From Microbacterium suaedae (lineage in GTDB: Bacteria > Actinomycetota > Actinomycetes > Actinomycetales > Microbacteriaceae): a stretch of DNA of 64,000 nt. How positions within the stretch are numbered: position 1 is the stretch's first letter; the number at the start of each line of letters is the position of its first letter. Positions 9,461-17,339 of the stretch are shown here, one piece after another. The stretch is taken from contig NZ_PNFD01000001.1 of the NCBI RefSeq assembly GCF_003254645.1, positions 806,001 through 870,000 on the forward strand. The letters run 5' to 3'. A model generated the notes under the pieces. It was not told the origin of the DNA and searched no databases. It saw nothing but the letters and a program-made list of their open reading frames with translations. Position numbers and translations under genes: made by a program.

Positions 9461-10652
9461 TTGCGGGAACGCTTCTGCTCGCGCCCGGTCGAGGTATCCC
9501 CCGGGTTGAAAGTACGGTGTGGATCGCGCCGCCGGTCGCAATGTCCGGCGTGTGCGTCGATCTGGGCGGGCGACTCGGCGAAGCTCGGTCGCAGTGGGTT
9601 TGAGGATGCGGACGGTCATCCGGTCGCCGGGTATCGGTTCCTGTTCCTGACACTGACGGCTCCCAGTTTCGGGCGCACGCACCTGGTCGCGAAGTGGGAA
9701 CGCGACGAGGGTAAACGCTGCGGGTGTGGCGCGACGCATGGTCGGGACGAAACTGCGTTGCGAGGTCTGCCGCTCGATCTGAACGGGTACGACTACACCG
9801 GTCAGGTGAGGTGGCATCAGTCGCTCGGAAAGCTCTGGAACGTCACGGTAGGGCGGATGCGACGGCTGGTGCCGGACATGGAGTTCTACAGGGTTCTCGA
9901 GGCACAGGCTCGCGGCGCACTGTATGTCCACGCCATAGTGAGGATTCCCGAGTGGTCGAAGATGACGGCGGCTGAGTTGCTGGCCGAGGCGCAAGCGGCG
10001 ACGACGGTTCGCGAAGGCGTGATTGTCCCGACTACCGGCGAAGTCATCACGGAGACGTATGCATGGGTCGAAGGGCGATGCGCGAGAGGTGAGGGCGCGG
10101 CACCGGGACGCGGACGGGGTTCTGCCGGACGAATCAGAGTCGCTGCTGCGCGTGCTCGGCTACACGTTGAAGACGCTCGTGAAGTACCAATTGAAGGATC
10201 TTTCGTTCGGCGGGCGCATGGAGGACATCACGCCGGAGCGGATGCGATTCATGCAACGCCTGACGGCTGCGGCACGGTGGGAACGGTGCCCTCGGTGCCC
10301 GGATGCTGGCGCTGCTAATCGCACGTCGCCAGGACACCGGCAATACGGGTTCGCGGGTCACGTTCTGAGCATGTCGCGGCAGATCACGAGAGAAGTTGAG
10401 GTGTCGCCCGGCGTGGTCGAAACCGTCGTGGTGCGTCCGGGATGGAGCTTCGCGGGTCTAACGCGCCGTCGGCTTAGGGAGCAGCGCCGCGCGTGGGTGG
10501 AGGCGAACGCTCCCGCCGATATGGGTAGCGGGTCGGATGCCTCGCAGGTGCAGCTTATGGAGTGGTTGAACGAGCGGCGGGCTGCACGGTGGGCTGAACG
10601 CACCTCGGGAGCTCTCGCACGGGCACCGCAACAGCTGGGGCGTGACGCATAG
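9461..10652 (+). pseudogene. RepSA-like replication initiator, frameshifted
   Basis: Two adjoining frames together resemble the replication initiators of actinobacterial integrative elements such as pSAM2. The first (9461 to about 10090) has the zinc-finger-like CGSRRRSQCPACA and the core FLFLTLTAPSFG, then a conserved HQSLGKLWNVTVGRM stretch and YVHAIVRIP. The second (about 10080-10652) continues with LLRVLGYTLKTLVKYQLKD and YGFAGHVLSMSRQ. The shift lies near 10060-10110. The first frame opens only with TTG at 9461, and about 40-60 N-terminal residues expected for the family are missing. The gene is therefore probably dead. No excisionase gene follows it. Confidence 0.75.
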
Positions 10653-10714
10653 TGATTGATCATCATTGTTGAGATGCCGCGCGTCGGTCCTCGTCAATGC
10701 GTCAATCGCGTGGC

Positions 10715-11059
10715 TCAGGACACTTGCCTGAGCGGCTGACCCGCACGAATATGCACGTGCAGGTGCTTCGAGTCTTGATAGTCGCCGAGATTCGTCAGGA
10801 CACTCGCCCCATCGTGACGGGCCACGACGTCTGCGGCGACCGACTGGATGACCTCTAGCAGCCTGGAGACCAGAACCGGGTCATCTAGCGTCAGCAACGA
10901 CCCCACGTGGATCTTGGGCACGACGACAATATGCACCGGCCAGAAGGGGCGCGTGTGATGGAAAGCGAGCACATCACGATCCTCGAACACCACGTCCAGC
11001 GGCTCACGTCGAGGGATCGCCACGTCACAGTAAAAGTCGTTTCCGGAGTACCGCGCCAC
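10715..11059 (-). CDS. HIT-family protein (cargo of decayed element)
   Basis: A 114-residue predicted cytoplasmic nucleotide hydrolase or transferase of the histidine-triad superfamily. The triad HLHVHI (His99, His101, His103) is intact, as are the upstream FEDRDVLAF and HIVVVPKIH elements. The open frame runs further upstream to 11329, but similarity begins at ARYSGNDFYCD. The GTG at 11059 stands 7 nt after TAGACT with no ribosome site, so translation is probably leaderless. It lies between the broken rep and int genes, opposite in strand, and is the only intact gene in the element. Substrate unknown. Confidence 0.75.
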   Translation of the reverse strand: MARYSGNDFYCDVAIPRREPLDVVFEDRDVLAFHHTRPFWPVHIVVVPKIHVGSLLTLDDPVLVSRLLEVIQSVAADVVARHDGASVLTNLGDYQDSKHLHVHIRAGQPLRQVS

Positions 11060-11066
11060 AACGACA

Positions 11067-11072
11067 AGTCTA
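11067..11072 (-). promoter_or_regulatory. -10 box of leaderless HIT gene
   Basis: TAGACT (minus strand) fits the actinobacterial TANNNT -10 pattern and ends exactly 7 nt before the GTG start at 11059. No good -35 box is visible. The same hexamer precedes the GTG at 48609. Confidence 0.5.
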
Positions 11073-11291
11073 CGATGTGGGATTCGACACACGATCTGGC
11101 GGCGACGCTCGAAAGCCAATGGCAAGGGGTGGAACGCCCTGCGGCAGCCGTTGATGGTCGCTGTTGGCGTCGGATGTGCCCTCACTGTCGGGCGATGGGT
11201 TCTGGTGAGGGGAAGACGAGCGCGGCGAGAACGGCCGGAGGCCGCACGCGCAGCCGCGCTCGTTCTCGCCGACGCCCGGCGCAGCCGGTCG

Positions 11292-11937
11292 CTTGATCTG
11301 ACGAAGGACACTCCGAACGGGCAGCGCACCCTTGCTGGCCTCGTTTACACCGGGCTGCGGCTTGGCGAACTGGTCGGCCTGCGATGGGCGGACGTGGACA
11401 CTGATGCAGGGCTGCTGACGGTTCGGCGCACGTTCTCCCCTGACGGTAACGGCAAGCTGGTTGAGCGTCCGACGAAGAGCGGTCAAGTGCTCTCGGTGCC
11501 GATCCTCGATGAGCTGCAGCCGTGGCTGCCCCCGAACGACTTCGACCACGTGTTCACCGGGATCAAGGGCGGTGCGTTCGATTCGGGTAACCTCGCGCGG
11601 GCTGTCCGGTGGCACGCGATCCGCGATCAGATCACCACATTCCCCGACTCTGAGCCGCTCAGATTTCACGACGCTTACGTGGTTCGTGCGCCTCGGTGCA
11701 GCACCTGACGTCGTGCAACGTGTCGCCGGTCATGCGTCAGTGACAACGACGGAACTCTATACGCGGTCATCTTCACGAGCTGCTGCGCTCGCTCTGCGCG
11801 ACCTTGCCAGTGCTCGAAATCGTGAGGTCGCTCCTGCTGCGGGAGGTGAAGCGGTTGAAACGACAAAACCCCCGATAAATCGGGGGTTTTCATCTGTAGC
11901 AGGAGCGGGGCTTGAACCCGCGACCTCACGATTATGA
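11292..11937 (+). pseudogene. tyrosine integrase remnant
   Basis: Only the C-terminal catalytic half remains. Frame one has GLVYTGLRLGELVGLRWADV (containing catalytic Arg box I) up to LRFHDA near 11675. The other frame resumes with WFVRLGAAPDVVQRVAGHAS and TTELYTR (nucleophile Tyr). The junction is missing several codons, so the conserved HDLRHT motif, with the second catalytic Arg, is gone. The arm-binding and core-binding domains are also absent. The reading frame ends inside the tRNA-Met gene with the tail GAGLEPATSRL, which is simply translated tRNA, as is common for integrases next to their attachment site. The protein cannot be an active recombinase. Confidence 0.85.
11865..11890. terminator. 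bidirectional intrinsic terminator
   Basis: AAAACCCCCGAT (11865-11876) and ATCGGGGGTTTT (11879-11890) form a perfect stem flanked by A and T runs, so it can work in both directions. It lies between the integrase remnant and tRNA-Met. Confidence 0.85.
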
Positions 11938-11938
11938 G
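11896..11938. repeat. right attachment site within tRNA-Met
   Basis: A 43-bp direct repeat of 9356-9400, covering the 3' half of the intact tRNA-Met gene. Together the two copies bound a 2.5-kb element. Confidence 0.85.
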
Positions 11939-11970
11939 TCGTGCGCTCTCACCAACTGAGCTACCCTGCC
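11897..11970 (-). tRNA. tRNA-Met (CAT)
   Basis: A 74-nt cloverleaf. Acceptor GGCAGGG pairs with TCCTGCT with G-T pairs at both ends. The D arm contains AGCTCAGTTGG, the anticodon loop is CTCATAA, and the T loop is TTCAAGC. No CCA is encoded. The anticodon CAT could also mark a lysidine-modified tRNA-Ile, but the body looks like elongator Met. Confidence 0.9.
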
Positions 11971-11991
11971 GCATGACAACGTGATGTTGCG

Positions 11992-12063
<72 letters not shown>

Positions 12064-12108
12064 GTAGCCCTTCGCAGGGCAACCAGAAAATCGTACCAAA
12101 GGCGCCTG

Positions 12109-12128
12109 GGATCCTCGAATCAGGATCC
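12109..12128 (-). terminator. small hairpin after M23 peptidase gene
   Basis: GGATCCT (12109-12115) pairs with AGGATCC (12122-12128) around a 6-base loop, 18 bp past the stop codon. Only a short T-rich stretch follows, so it would be a weak terminator. Confidence 0.35.
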
Positions 12129-12145
12129 GTCGGGCGTTGCGGGCC

Positions 12146-13528
12146 TCATCCGGACGTGTCGCTCGTGCCGAGCAACTGCCCCTCGAGGTCGGCGACTGCC
12201 GTGCGCTCGTCATCACTGTAGTGCCGGTTCGCGTGCTCCTCGAGCCACGGCACGGGATCGATCGCGGTGCCGTTGTAGCGGACCTCGAAGTGCAGGTGAG
12301 CACCGTAGGAGCGACCCGTGTTGCCCGTGAGGCCGATGATGTCGCCCACCTCGACGCGCTGCCCGGAGACGACACGCAGCGATCCGTACTGCATGTGCGC
12401 GTAGTGGGTGGTGACGAGCTCGCCGTCGATGACGTGATCGATGTACACGTTGACGCCGTACGCGCCACCCGCCTCCGTCGCCGTACGAACGACGCCGTCA
12501 GCAACTGCCTGGATCGGCGCACCCGATCCGGGCGTGAAGTCGACACCCTCGTGCATACGGCCCCAACGCCACCCGAAGGGAGAGCTCATGCTCGTCCCGA
12601 CGGCGAAGGGCCACTGGATGTCGGCGGTCGGATCGTTCGTAAAGAACGCACCCGACGTGCTGATGCCGTCGGCCGAGGCGATCTCCCCGAAGCTCGACGC
12701 CTCATAGCCCTCAATGCGCTCGAGCGGCTCTGACTCGATGTCACCTCCGGCCACGTAGCCCTGCAGCTGCGATTCGACATCCTCGCTGCCGCTCGAACCG
12801 TCGGCCGAGCCGGCCTCGGTCGTGACCGCCGCGTCGGCCTGGGCGCCGGGACCGAAGGCCGTCGCAGTCAGCGGCAGCGTCGATCCGATCGCCATGAGAG
12901 CGACAGCGCCGACCGCCGCCGCCGATGCAGTCGCGGTGGCAAAGCGGCGGAACGGCGTGTTCAGAACTCGATGCGACGCCATCTCACGCCGGCGGGCCTG
13001 CTGGCGAGGCTCGCGGTTCTCGTGAGCCTTACCGCGCGCAGAATCTTGCCGCCCCGTGAACCTCAGGGCTTCGGCCGCCGCCGAGAACTCGTCGCGCGCC
13101 TCGCGCTCGCGCGGACCGGCCTGCGGGACGCCGTGCGCCGCACTTTCGCCCACACGCGGGGCTTCGCTTGCTGCGCGCTCGCCAGCGTGGGGGATGTCGC
13201 TTGCCGCACTCTCGCTGGACTGCAGGGCGCCGTGCGCCGTGGTGTCGCTGGACTGCGGGACGCCGCTTGGCGTGGTGTCGCCAGACTGCGGGACGCCGAG
13301 CGTCTCGCCCACAGCAGACCGCGGAATGTCACGCGCCACGGCCAGGGCCTCGTCGAACTTGTGCTCGACCGCGGGCTGCGTCTCAACCGTCACCGCAAGG
13401 CGCTGACGCTCCCGGAGTTCCCGGCGCGTCAGCGGGCGCGCGACGTCACCAGACCCCTCTGCCGCGGCGTCGGCGCGGCGCGAGCCGCGCAGAGGCGCGG
13501 CTTCAGGCACGGGCTGATCAGCAGTCAA
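12146..13528 (-). CDS. membrane-anchored M23 (LytM-type) peptidase
   Basis: About 460 residues if it starts at TTG 13528, a weak choice: AGGACGAAAG precedes it at long range, and the frame stays open further upstream. Residues 1-180 are predicted cytoplasmic, with TRRELRERQ and an 11-residue tandem repeat at 78-138. One membrane helix follows (about 195-225), then an extracellular linker and the M23 zinc peptidase domain. Visible zinc and catalytic motifs are HEGVD (His326, Asp330) and HLHFEV (His411, His413), so it looks active. The family cuts peptidoglycan stem peptides during growth or division. It ends just upstream of the tRNA-Thr and tRNA-Met genes on the same strand. Confidence 0.85.
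   Translation of the reverse strand: MTADQPVPEAAPLRGSRRADAAAEGSGDVARPLTRRELRERQRLAVTVETQPAVEHKFDEALAVARDIPRSAVGETLGVPQSGDTTPSGVPQSSDTTAHGALQSSESAASDIPHAGERAASEAPRVGESAAHGVPQAGPREREARDEFSAAAEALRFTGRQDSARGKAHENREPRQQARRREMASHRVLNTPFRRFATATASAAAVGAVALMAIGSTLPLTATAFGPGAQADAAVTTEAGSADGSSGSEDVESQLQGYVAGGDIESEPLERIEGYEASSFGEIASADGISTSGAFFTNDPTADIQWPFAVGTSMSSPFGWRWGRMHEGVDFTPGSGAPIQAVADGVVRTATEAGGAYGVNVYIDHVIDGELVTTHYAHMQYGSLRVVSGQRVEVGDIIGLTGNTGRSYGAHLHFEVRYNGTAIDPVPWLEEHANRHYSDDERTAVADLEGQLLGTSDTSG
13114..13296. repeat. 33-bp tandem repeat inside the M23 gene
   Basis: Five and a half in-frame copies of 33 bp encode GVPQSGDTTPS, GVPQSSDTTAH, GALQSSESAAS, DIPHAGERAAS, EAPRVGESAAH and a partial GVPQAG. 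Copies degrade steadily towards the membrane-proximal end. The unit length keeps the reading frame, so copy number can vary without breaking the protein. Confidence 0.8.
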
Positions 13529-13602
13529 TCGGGCGCACTTTCGTCCTGTGCTCTTCGAAGGAGCAGTGAGTGAGGGGGTGCGTTCCTTGCGCTTGGGGGA
13601 GC

Positions 13603-13608
13603 AAAGTA
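13603..13608 (-). promoter_or_regulatory. possible -10 box for M23 gene
   Basis: TACTTT on the minus strand fits TANNNT and would start a leader of roughly 70 nt before the TTG at 13528. No convincing -35 box is present. I looked for a c-di-AMP (ydaO-type) riboswitch, which often precedes such genes, and did not see one. Confidence 0.3.
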
Positions 13609-13692
13609 ACGAACAGGTAACTACTGTACGTGATCTTCGCTGAAGACGCCATCCACGACGCGCGGAGCTTCGAGCCTGAGCGGTGCGCTCTG

Positions 13693-13753
13693 CTCGTCGG
13701 ACGTGATCCCGGCGGTGCGATTCACTCGTCGGACGTGATCCCGGCGATGCGAT
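13693..13753. repeat. short tandem duplication at gene 3' end
   Basis: CTCGTCGGACGTGATCCCGG occurs at 13693 and again at 13725, each followed by CGRTGCGAT (R = G in the first, A in the second). The second copy is the end of the inositol-monophosphatase-family gene, the first lies just beyond its stop codon. It looks like a local 32-bp duplication. Confidence 0.7.
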
Positions 13754-14522
13754 CAACGATCCGACCAACAAGCGACGCGTGGCCCGCGATGGTCATCCGA
13801 CGGCCGAAGCGGTCGGCCGGCAGCTCACGCACGGATCCACCGGCCTCCTCCACGAGCAGGCCGCCTGCCGCGAGATCCCACGGCTTCAAACCACGCTCGA
13901 AGAAGGCGTCGAGGCGCCCGGCCGCGACGTAGCTGAGGTCGATCGCGGCGGCGCCGATGCGCCGCACATCGCGCGCCAGGGGCATGACGCTCTGCACCGT
14001 CTCAATATCGCCCTGATGGGTGCGTGGGTCGTACCCGAACCCCGTTCCGATCAGAGCGCCTGCCGGAAACTCGGTCGCCACATTCAAAGGAGTGGATCCC
14101 GAGGCCGAATCGAGGCGCGCGCCGTCGCCGCGTGCGGCGGAGAAGGTCTCGTCGAGCATGGGGACGCGGACGACTCCCGCAACAGCCTCCCCCTCTCGGA
14201 CCGCCGCAACGCTGACCGCATAGCTCGGCATGCCCGACGCGTAGTTCACGGTGCCATCGATCGGGTCGACGACCCATGTCACACCGGAAGTTCCCTCCGC
14301 CGTACCGGACTCCTCGCCCAGGAACCCGTCGCTCGGGCGCTCGTTCGCGAGACGCGAGCGAATGAGCGCCTCGACCTCTCGGTCGGCCTCGGTCACGATG
14401 TCGGCGATCGTCGACTTGCTCGCGGCAACGCGCACGCCCTCCGCGCGGCGGCGCCGGGCGAGCTCCCCCGCTTCGGTCGCAATGTCGCGGGCCAGATCGC
14501 GCAGATCGAGTTCGAGGCTCAT
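13722..14522 (-). CDS. inositol monophosphatase family protein
   Basis: A 266-residue predicted soluble Mg2+-dependent phosphatase. All family motifs are present: GEE at the first metal site, DPIDGTVNY (metal-binding aspartates), and WDLAAG towards the C-terminus. Substrate could be myo-inositol-1-phosphate, histidinol phosphate or 3'-phosphoadenosine phosphate; sequence motifs do not decide this. The ATG at 14522 follows GGGAG closely; a GTG at 14531 is the alternative. The upstream gene on the same strand is separated by tandem hairpin repeats. Confidence 0.85.
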   Translation of the reverse strand: MSLELDLRDLARDIATEAGELARRRRAEGVRVAASKSTIADIVTEADREVEALIRSRLANERPSDGFLGEESGTAEGTSGVTWVVDPIDGTVNYASGMPSYAVSVAAVREGEAVAGVVRVPMLDETFSAARGDGARLDSASGSTPLNVATEFPAGALIGTGFGYDPRTHQGDIETVQSVMPLARDVRRIGAAAIDLSYVAAGRLDAFFERGLKPWDLAAGGLLVEEAGGSVRELPADRFGRRMTIAGHASLVGRIVDRIAGITSDE

Positions 14523-14549
14523 GACTCCCACGCTACCCGGCGCTCAGCG

Positions 14550-14709
14550 CGCGGCCATCAGGCCGGCGGCTCCCGCGCGTCCGTCAGGCCGACGGATCCT
14601 CACGCGTCCGTCAGGCCGACGGATCCTCGCGCGGCCGCCAGGCCGGCGGCTCCCGCGCGTCCGTCAGGCCGACGGATCCTCACGCGGCCGTCAGAGCGGC
14701 GGATCCTCG
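14550..14709. repeat. six tandem 26/27-bp hairpin repeats
   Basis: Six head-to-tail units start CGCGKCCRYCAGGCC-like and end GGATCCTCA/G or GGCTCCCG, at 14550, 14576, 14603, 14630, 14656 and 14683. Each holds the short palindrome CCGTC-AGGCC-GACGG (or a G/C variant), so the array can fold into a row of hairpins. The last unit overlaps the final codons of the upstream membrane-protein gene. It may act as a transcription stop or RNA-stability element between the two genes. Confidence 0.85.
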
Positions 14710-15857
14710 CGCGACGGAGCCTGCGGCATTGGTGGAACGGGCGGGATCGGGGGTTTCGTCGGAGCCGCCTGCGACACCGGGTCAGTGGGACGGGGCGGGA
14801 CATCCGGAGTGTCGGGGGCACCCTGAGGCTCCGGTGACCCCTGGGCCGACTGCGACGCGGCAGCAGAAGGAACGCCCGGAGCGCCGAGGCCACCCTGGGG
14901 CTCGGGTGAGCCCTGAGCCGACTGTGACGCGCCGTCATACGGAGTGCCCGGAGCGGGCTGCGAAACCATCGCGCCGGGAGCAAACGGGCGCGGACCGGGC
15001 TGCGGCACTGCGGAACCGGCAATGGCGGGGGCCGGCCGAGGCACCGGGGCGAAGGAGCGCGACCCCGGTGAGGGAACCCCTGTGCGCTGTGCGTCGAAGT
15101 CGGGCTGACCGTCGGGGCGCATCGGCAGGGGCGTGACGCCGTCACCGTAGGTCGGCCACGGAAGCAAGCCTCCACCCTGGACCTGGCCCGGCGCGTGAGG
15201 GGCACGCGGGGCCGCGGGCCTGCGTGGCGCGAAGAGCGCCCCCACGAGCGGCACGAGAGCCGTACCGACGGCACCGAGAATCGCGAGCGACACCATGATG
15301 CGGCCGTAGATGTCAGGAAGCTCGATCAGCTCGAACAGGGTCAGCGGCACGAGAGCCATCACGAGGAGGGCCAGGACAAAGACCGTCGTTGCCAGCACCA
15401 GGGACCGCGTGAACGTCGTGACATACCGCGCGTGCACCTTCCACAACAGTCGCTGATGCAGCAGCGCGAGCTGGAGGAAGCCGATGATGAGAATGAAGTT
15501 CCACACCTTGATGGGCCCCGACCACACGCTTGCCGGCGTCCAGATGAGTGTCAGGCCGCAGACCAGCGCCAAGACCCACGACGTCATACTCGCAACGACG
15601 AGCCAGGGCGGGCGGGCATACGCGAGGTGTGAGTCGAGCAAAGCGGCACCGGCGAACGCTGCGAGCAGCAGGATCGTCAGGAATGCTTTCGGGATCACGT
15701 CGCCCTCGGGCGACATCAGAACCCAGACGACACAGACGATCGCGCCGGCGATGAGTGCGCCGATCGCGACCCACATTGCGCCGCGCAACAGGCGCGGCAT
15801 CCCCGGGCCTTCCTCATGAGAAGTCGGGCCTGACGGCTGCGGATTCGGTGTCGACAT
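14691..15857 (-). CDS. polytopic membrane protein with Pro/Gln-rich tail
   Basis: A 388-residue protein I cannot name. Residues about 20-215 hold some six membrane helices (for example WVAIGALIAGAIVCVVWVLM and FILIIGFLQLALLHQ). Residues about 220-388 are a low-complexity tail rich in Pro, Gln, Gly and Ser with repeated SQSAQGSPEPQG. Such tails are common on actinobacterial membrane proteins and are usually cytoplasmic; here the orientation is not clear. The start ATG follows a weak GGGGAG. It is upstream of the phosphatase gene, separated by the hairpin array. Confidence 0.7.
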   Translation of the reverse strand: MSTPNPQPSGPTSHEEGPGMPRLLRGAMWVAIGALIAGAIVCVVWVLMSPEGDVIPKAFLTILLLAAFAGAALLDSHLAYARPPWLVVASMTSWVLALVCGLTLIWTPASVWSGPIKVWNFILIIGFLQLALLHQRLLWKVHARYVTTFTRSLVLATTVFVLALLVMALVPLTLFELIELPDIYGRIMVSLAILGAVGTALVPLVGALFAPRRPAAPRAPHAPGQVQGGGLLPWPTYGDGVTPLPMRPDGQPDFDAQRTGVPSPGSRSFAPVPRPAPAIAGSAVPQPGPRPFAPGAMVSQPAPGTPYDGASQSAQGSPEPQGGLGAPGVPSAAASQSAQGSPEPQGAPDTPDVPPRPTDPVSQAAPTKPPIPPVPPMPQAPSREDPPL

Positions 15858-16033
15858 GTCTCCCCCTCGTTGGTCGGATCCATCCTCGCACCGTCACGCC
15901 TTCCCTGTGACAGCAACTCCTCCGATCCGCGTCGGGCACGCCCGGGCAACGCGATTTCCCGCAGCGGCGGATCGCGCGTATGATGAATGATCGCGCCTCC
16001 GGTCGGCTGAATAAGTCGGGCGGGTGCGCATTC

Positions 16034-16115
16034 GGCGAGTTGCCCGAGCGGCCAAAGGGAGCTGACTGTAAATCAGCCGCGGAATGCTTCAGAGGTTCGA
16101 ATCCTCTACTCGCCA
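16034..16115 (+). tRNA. tRNA-Tyr (GTA)
   Basis: An 82-nt class II tRNA. Acceptor GGCGAGT pairs with ACTCGCC, anticodon loop CTGTAAA gives GTA, a long variable arm follows (CCGCGGAATGCTTC), and the T loop is TTCGAAT. CCA is not encoded. Confidence 0.94.
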
Positions 16116-16121
16116 CCCTCA

Positions 16122-16164
16122 GACCTCGCCCCGGATCTCAACAGATCCGGGGCGAGGTCGTTTT
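16122..16164 (+). terminator. intrinsic terminator after tRNA-Tyr
   Basis: A perfect 17-bp stem, GACCTCGCCCCGGATCT (16122-16138) with its complement (16143-16159), loop CAAC, followed by GTTTT. It starts 6 bp after the tRNA. Confidence 0.92.
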
Positions 16165-16226
16165 GCACCCGGCCTCCGCTTCCCCGCCCGCGCCGGCGTC
16201 GGATCCTTCCGGACCGCACCGCGCGG

Positions 16227-16347
16227 GCGTCGGACCGACGCCCCCGTACGACACCACCCCACCGCGTGTCACGCACAACGGAGGACCGCCGGGCGGCCGA
16301 CTCCGACGCTCGCGCGGTGGACGTGGAACGGATCCGACGCCCGCGCG
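16227..16347. repeat. 121-bp direct repeat, copy 1
   Basis: Matches 16448-16568 at about 92% by eye. Both begin GCGTCGGACC and end GATCCGACGCCCGCGCG, so each copy is itself bounded by inverted GCGTCGGA/TCCGACGC motifs. The whole 16165-16580 stretch holds no gene I can support. Confidence 0.8.
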
Positions 16348-16447
16348 GTAAACGGGTCACGGACCCGACACCCACACCGTGACCGAGTCCGACGCCCGCA
16401 CCCCCACCGTGCGCGGGCGTCGGACTCGTCTCAGCCTCCCCGCGCCA

Positions 16448-16568
16448 GCGTCGGACCAACGACCCCGTACGACACCACCCCACCGCGTGTCACACACAAC
16501 GGAGGACCACCGGGCGGCCGGATCCGACATTCGCGCGGTGGACGTGGAACGGATCCGACGCCCGCGCG
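16448..16568. repeat. 121-bp direct repeat, copy 2
   Basis: Second copy of the repeat at 16227. The 100-bp spacer between the copies carries further GCGTCGGA or TCCGACGC motifs in both orientations. Function unknown; not transposon-like, since there is no coding capacity. Confidence 0.8.
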
Positions 16569-16580
16569 CCGCGCGCACGC

Positions 16581-16612
16581 AGAAGGCCCCCGGACGAACC
16601 CGGGGGCCTTCT
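16581..16612 (-). terminator. terminator of the rpoA-rplQ operon
   Basis: AGAAGGCCCCCGG (16581-16593) pairs perfectly with 16600-16612 around a 6-base loop, 14 bp past the rplQ stop. Confidence 0.85.
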
Positions 16613-16626
16613 GTGTGGTGCGGGTG

Positions 16627-17304
16627 TCAGCGGGCGAAGCCGGCGGCCTCCGCTGCCTCAACCGTGCGGAAGTACACGTCGGCCTTGACCTGCGCGTACC
16701 CACCGTCACCGGGGGCGTAGAACTTCTTCGTCTGCTTCTTGCCCTTGACGTCGAAGCCCTCGGGCGCCGATCCGTCCTCGAGCGGCTCGGCGACGTCGTC
16801 GCTGGCCTCAGCGTCGGCGGCGGGCGCCTCATCGGCGGCCGACTCCTCGGCGGGGGCCTCTGCGGCCTCCTCGACGACCTCGGTCTCCTCGACCTCGGCG
16901 GCGGGCGCCTCGTCGGCGACAGGAGCGGCGTCCGACTTCGGCGTCACGGCCTCGAGCACGAGCTCGATGACGGCCATGGGGGCGTTGTCACCCTTGCGGG
17001 GGCCGATCTTCACGATGCGCGTGTAGCCACCCTCGCGGTCGGCGACCTGCGGCGCGATCTCGGTGAAGAGAACGTGCACGGCCTCCTTGTTGCGGAGGAT
17101 CGACAGCGCACGGCGGCGCGAGGCGAGGTCGCCGCGCTTGCCGAACGTGACGAGTCGCTCAGCCACGGGACGCAGGCGCTTCGCCTTGGTCTCGGTGGTC
17201 TTGATCGACTTGTTGATGAACAGCGCCGACGCGAGGTTCGCGAGGATCAGACGCTCGTGGGCAGCGCCGCCACCGAGGCGGGCACCCTTCGTGGGCTTAG
17301 GCAT
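16627..17304 (-). CDS. rplQ: 50S ribosomal protein L17
   Basis: A large-subunit protein that lies near the peptide exit tunnel. The N-terminal 120 residues ([20 protein letters not shown] onward) are the conserved L17 domain. The remaining roughly 100 residues are an Ala/Glu/Asp-rich extension with a short basic end ([15 protein letters not shown]). Bacterial L17 is usually about 120-140 residues; long acidic tails occur in actinobacteria. It is the last gene of the alpha operon, 35 bp after rpoA, and is followed by a strong terminator. Confidence 0.97.
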   Translation of the reverse strand: MPKPTKGARLGGGAAHERLILANLASALFINKSIKTTETKAKRLRPVAERLVTFGKRGDLASRRRALSILRNKEAVHVLFTEIAPQVADREGGYTRIVKIGPRKGDNAPMAVIELVLEAVTPKSDAAPVADEAPAAEVEETEVVEEAAEAPAEESAADEAPAADAEASDDVAEPLEDGSAPEGFDVKGKKQTKKFYAPGDGGYAQVKADVYFRTVEAAEAAGFAR

Positions 17305-17339
17305 GTCTCAATACTCCAGTATCGAAAGAGTCGGATGGA

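Noticed and set aside
9189..9653. 154-codon minus-strand frame across the left attachment site
   Set aside because: It runs through the tRNA fragment and antisense to the rep remnant; no motif supports it.
13529..13640. c-di-AMP (ydaO) riboswitch before the M23 gene
   Set aside because: The conserved core sequences of that riboswitch are not visible and the region is too short.
14550..14709. CRISPR-like array
   Set aside because: The units are directly adjacent with no unique spacers, and no cas genes are present.
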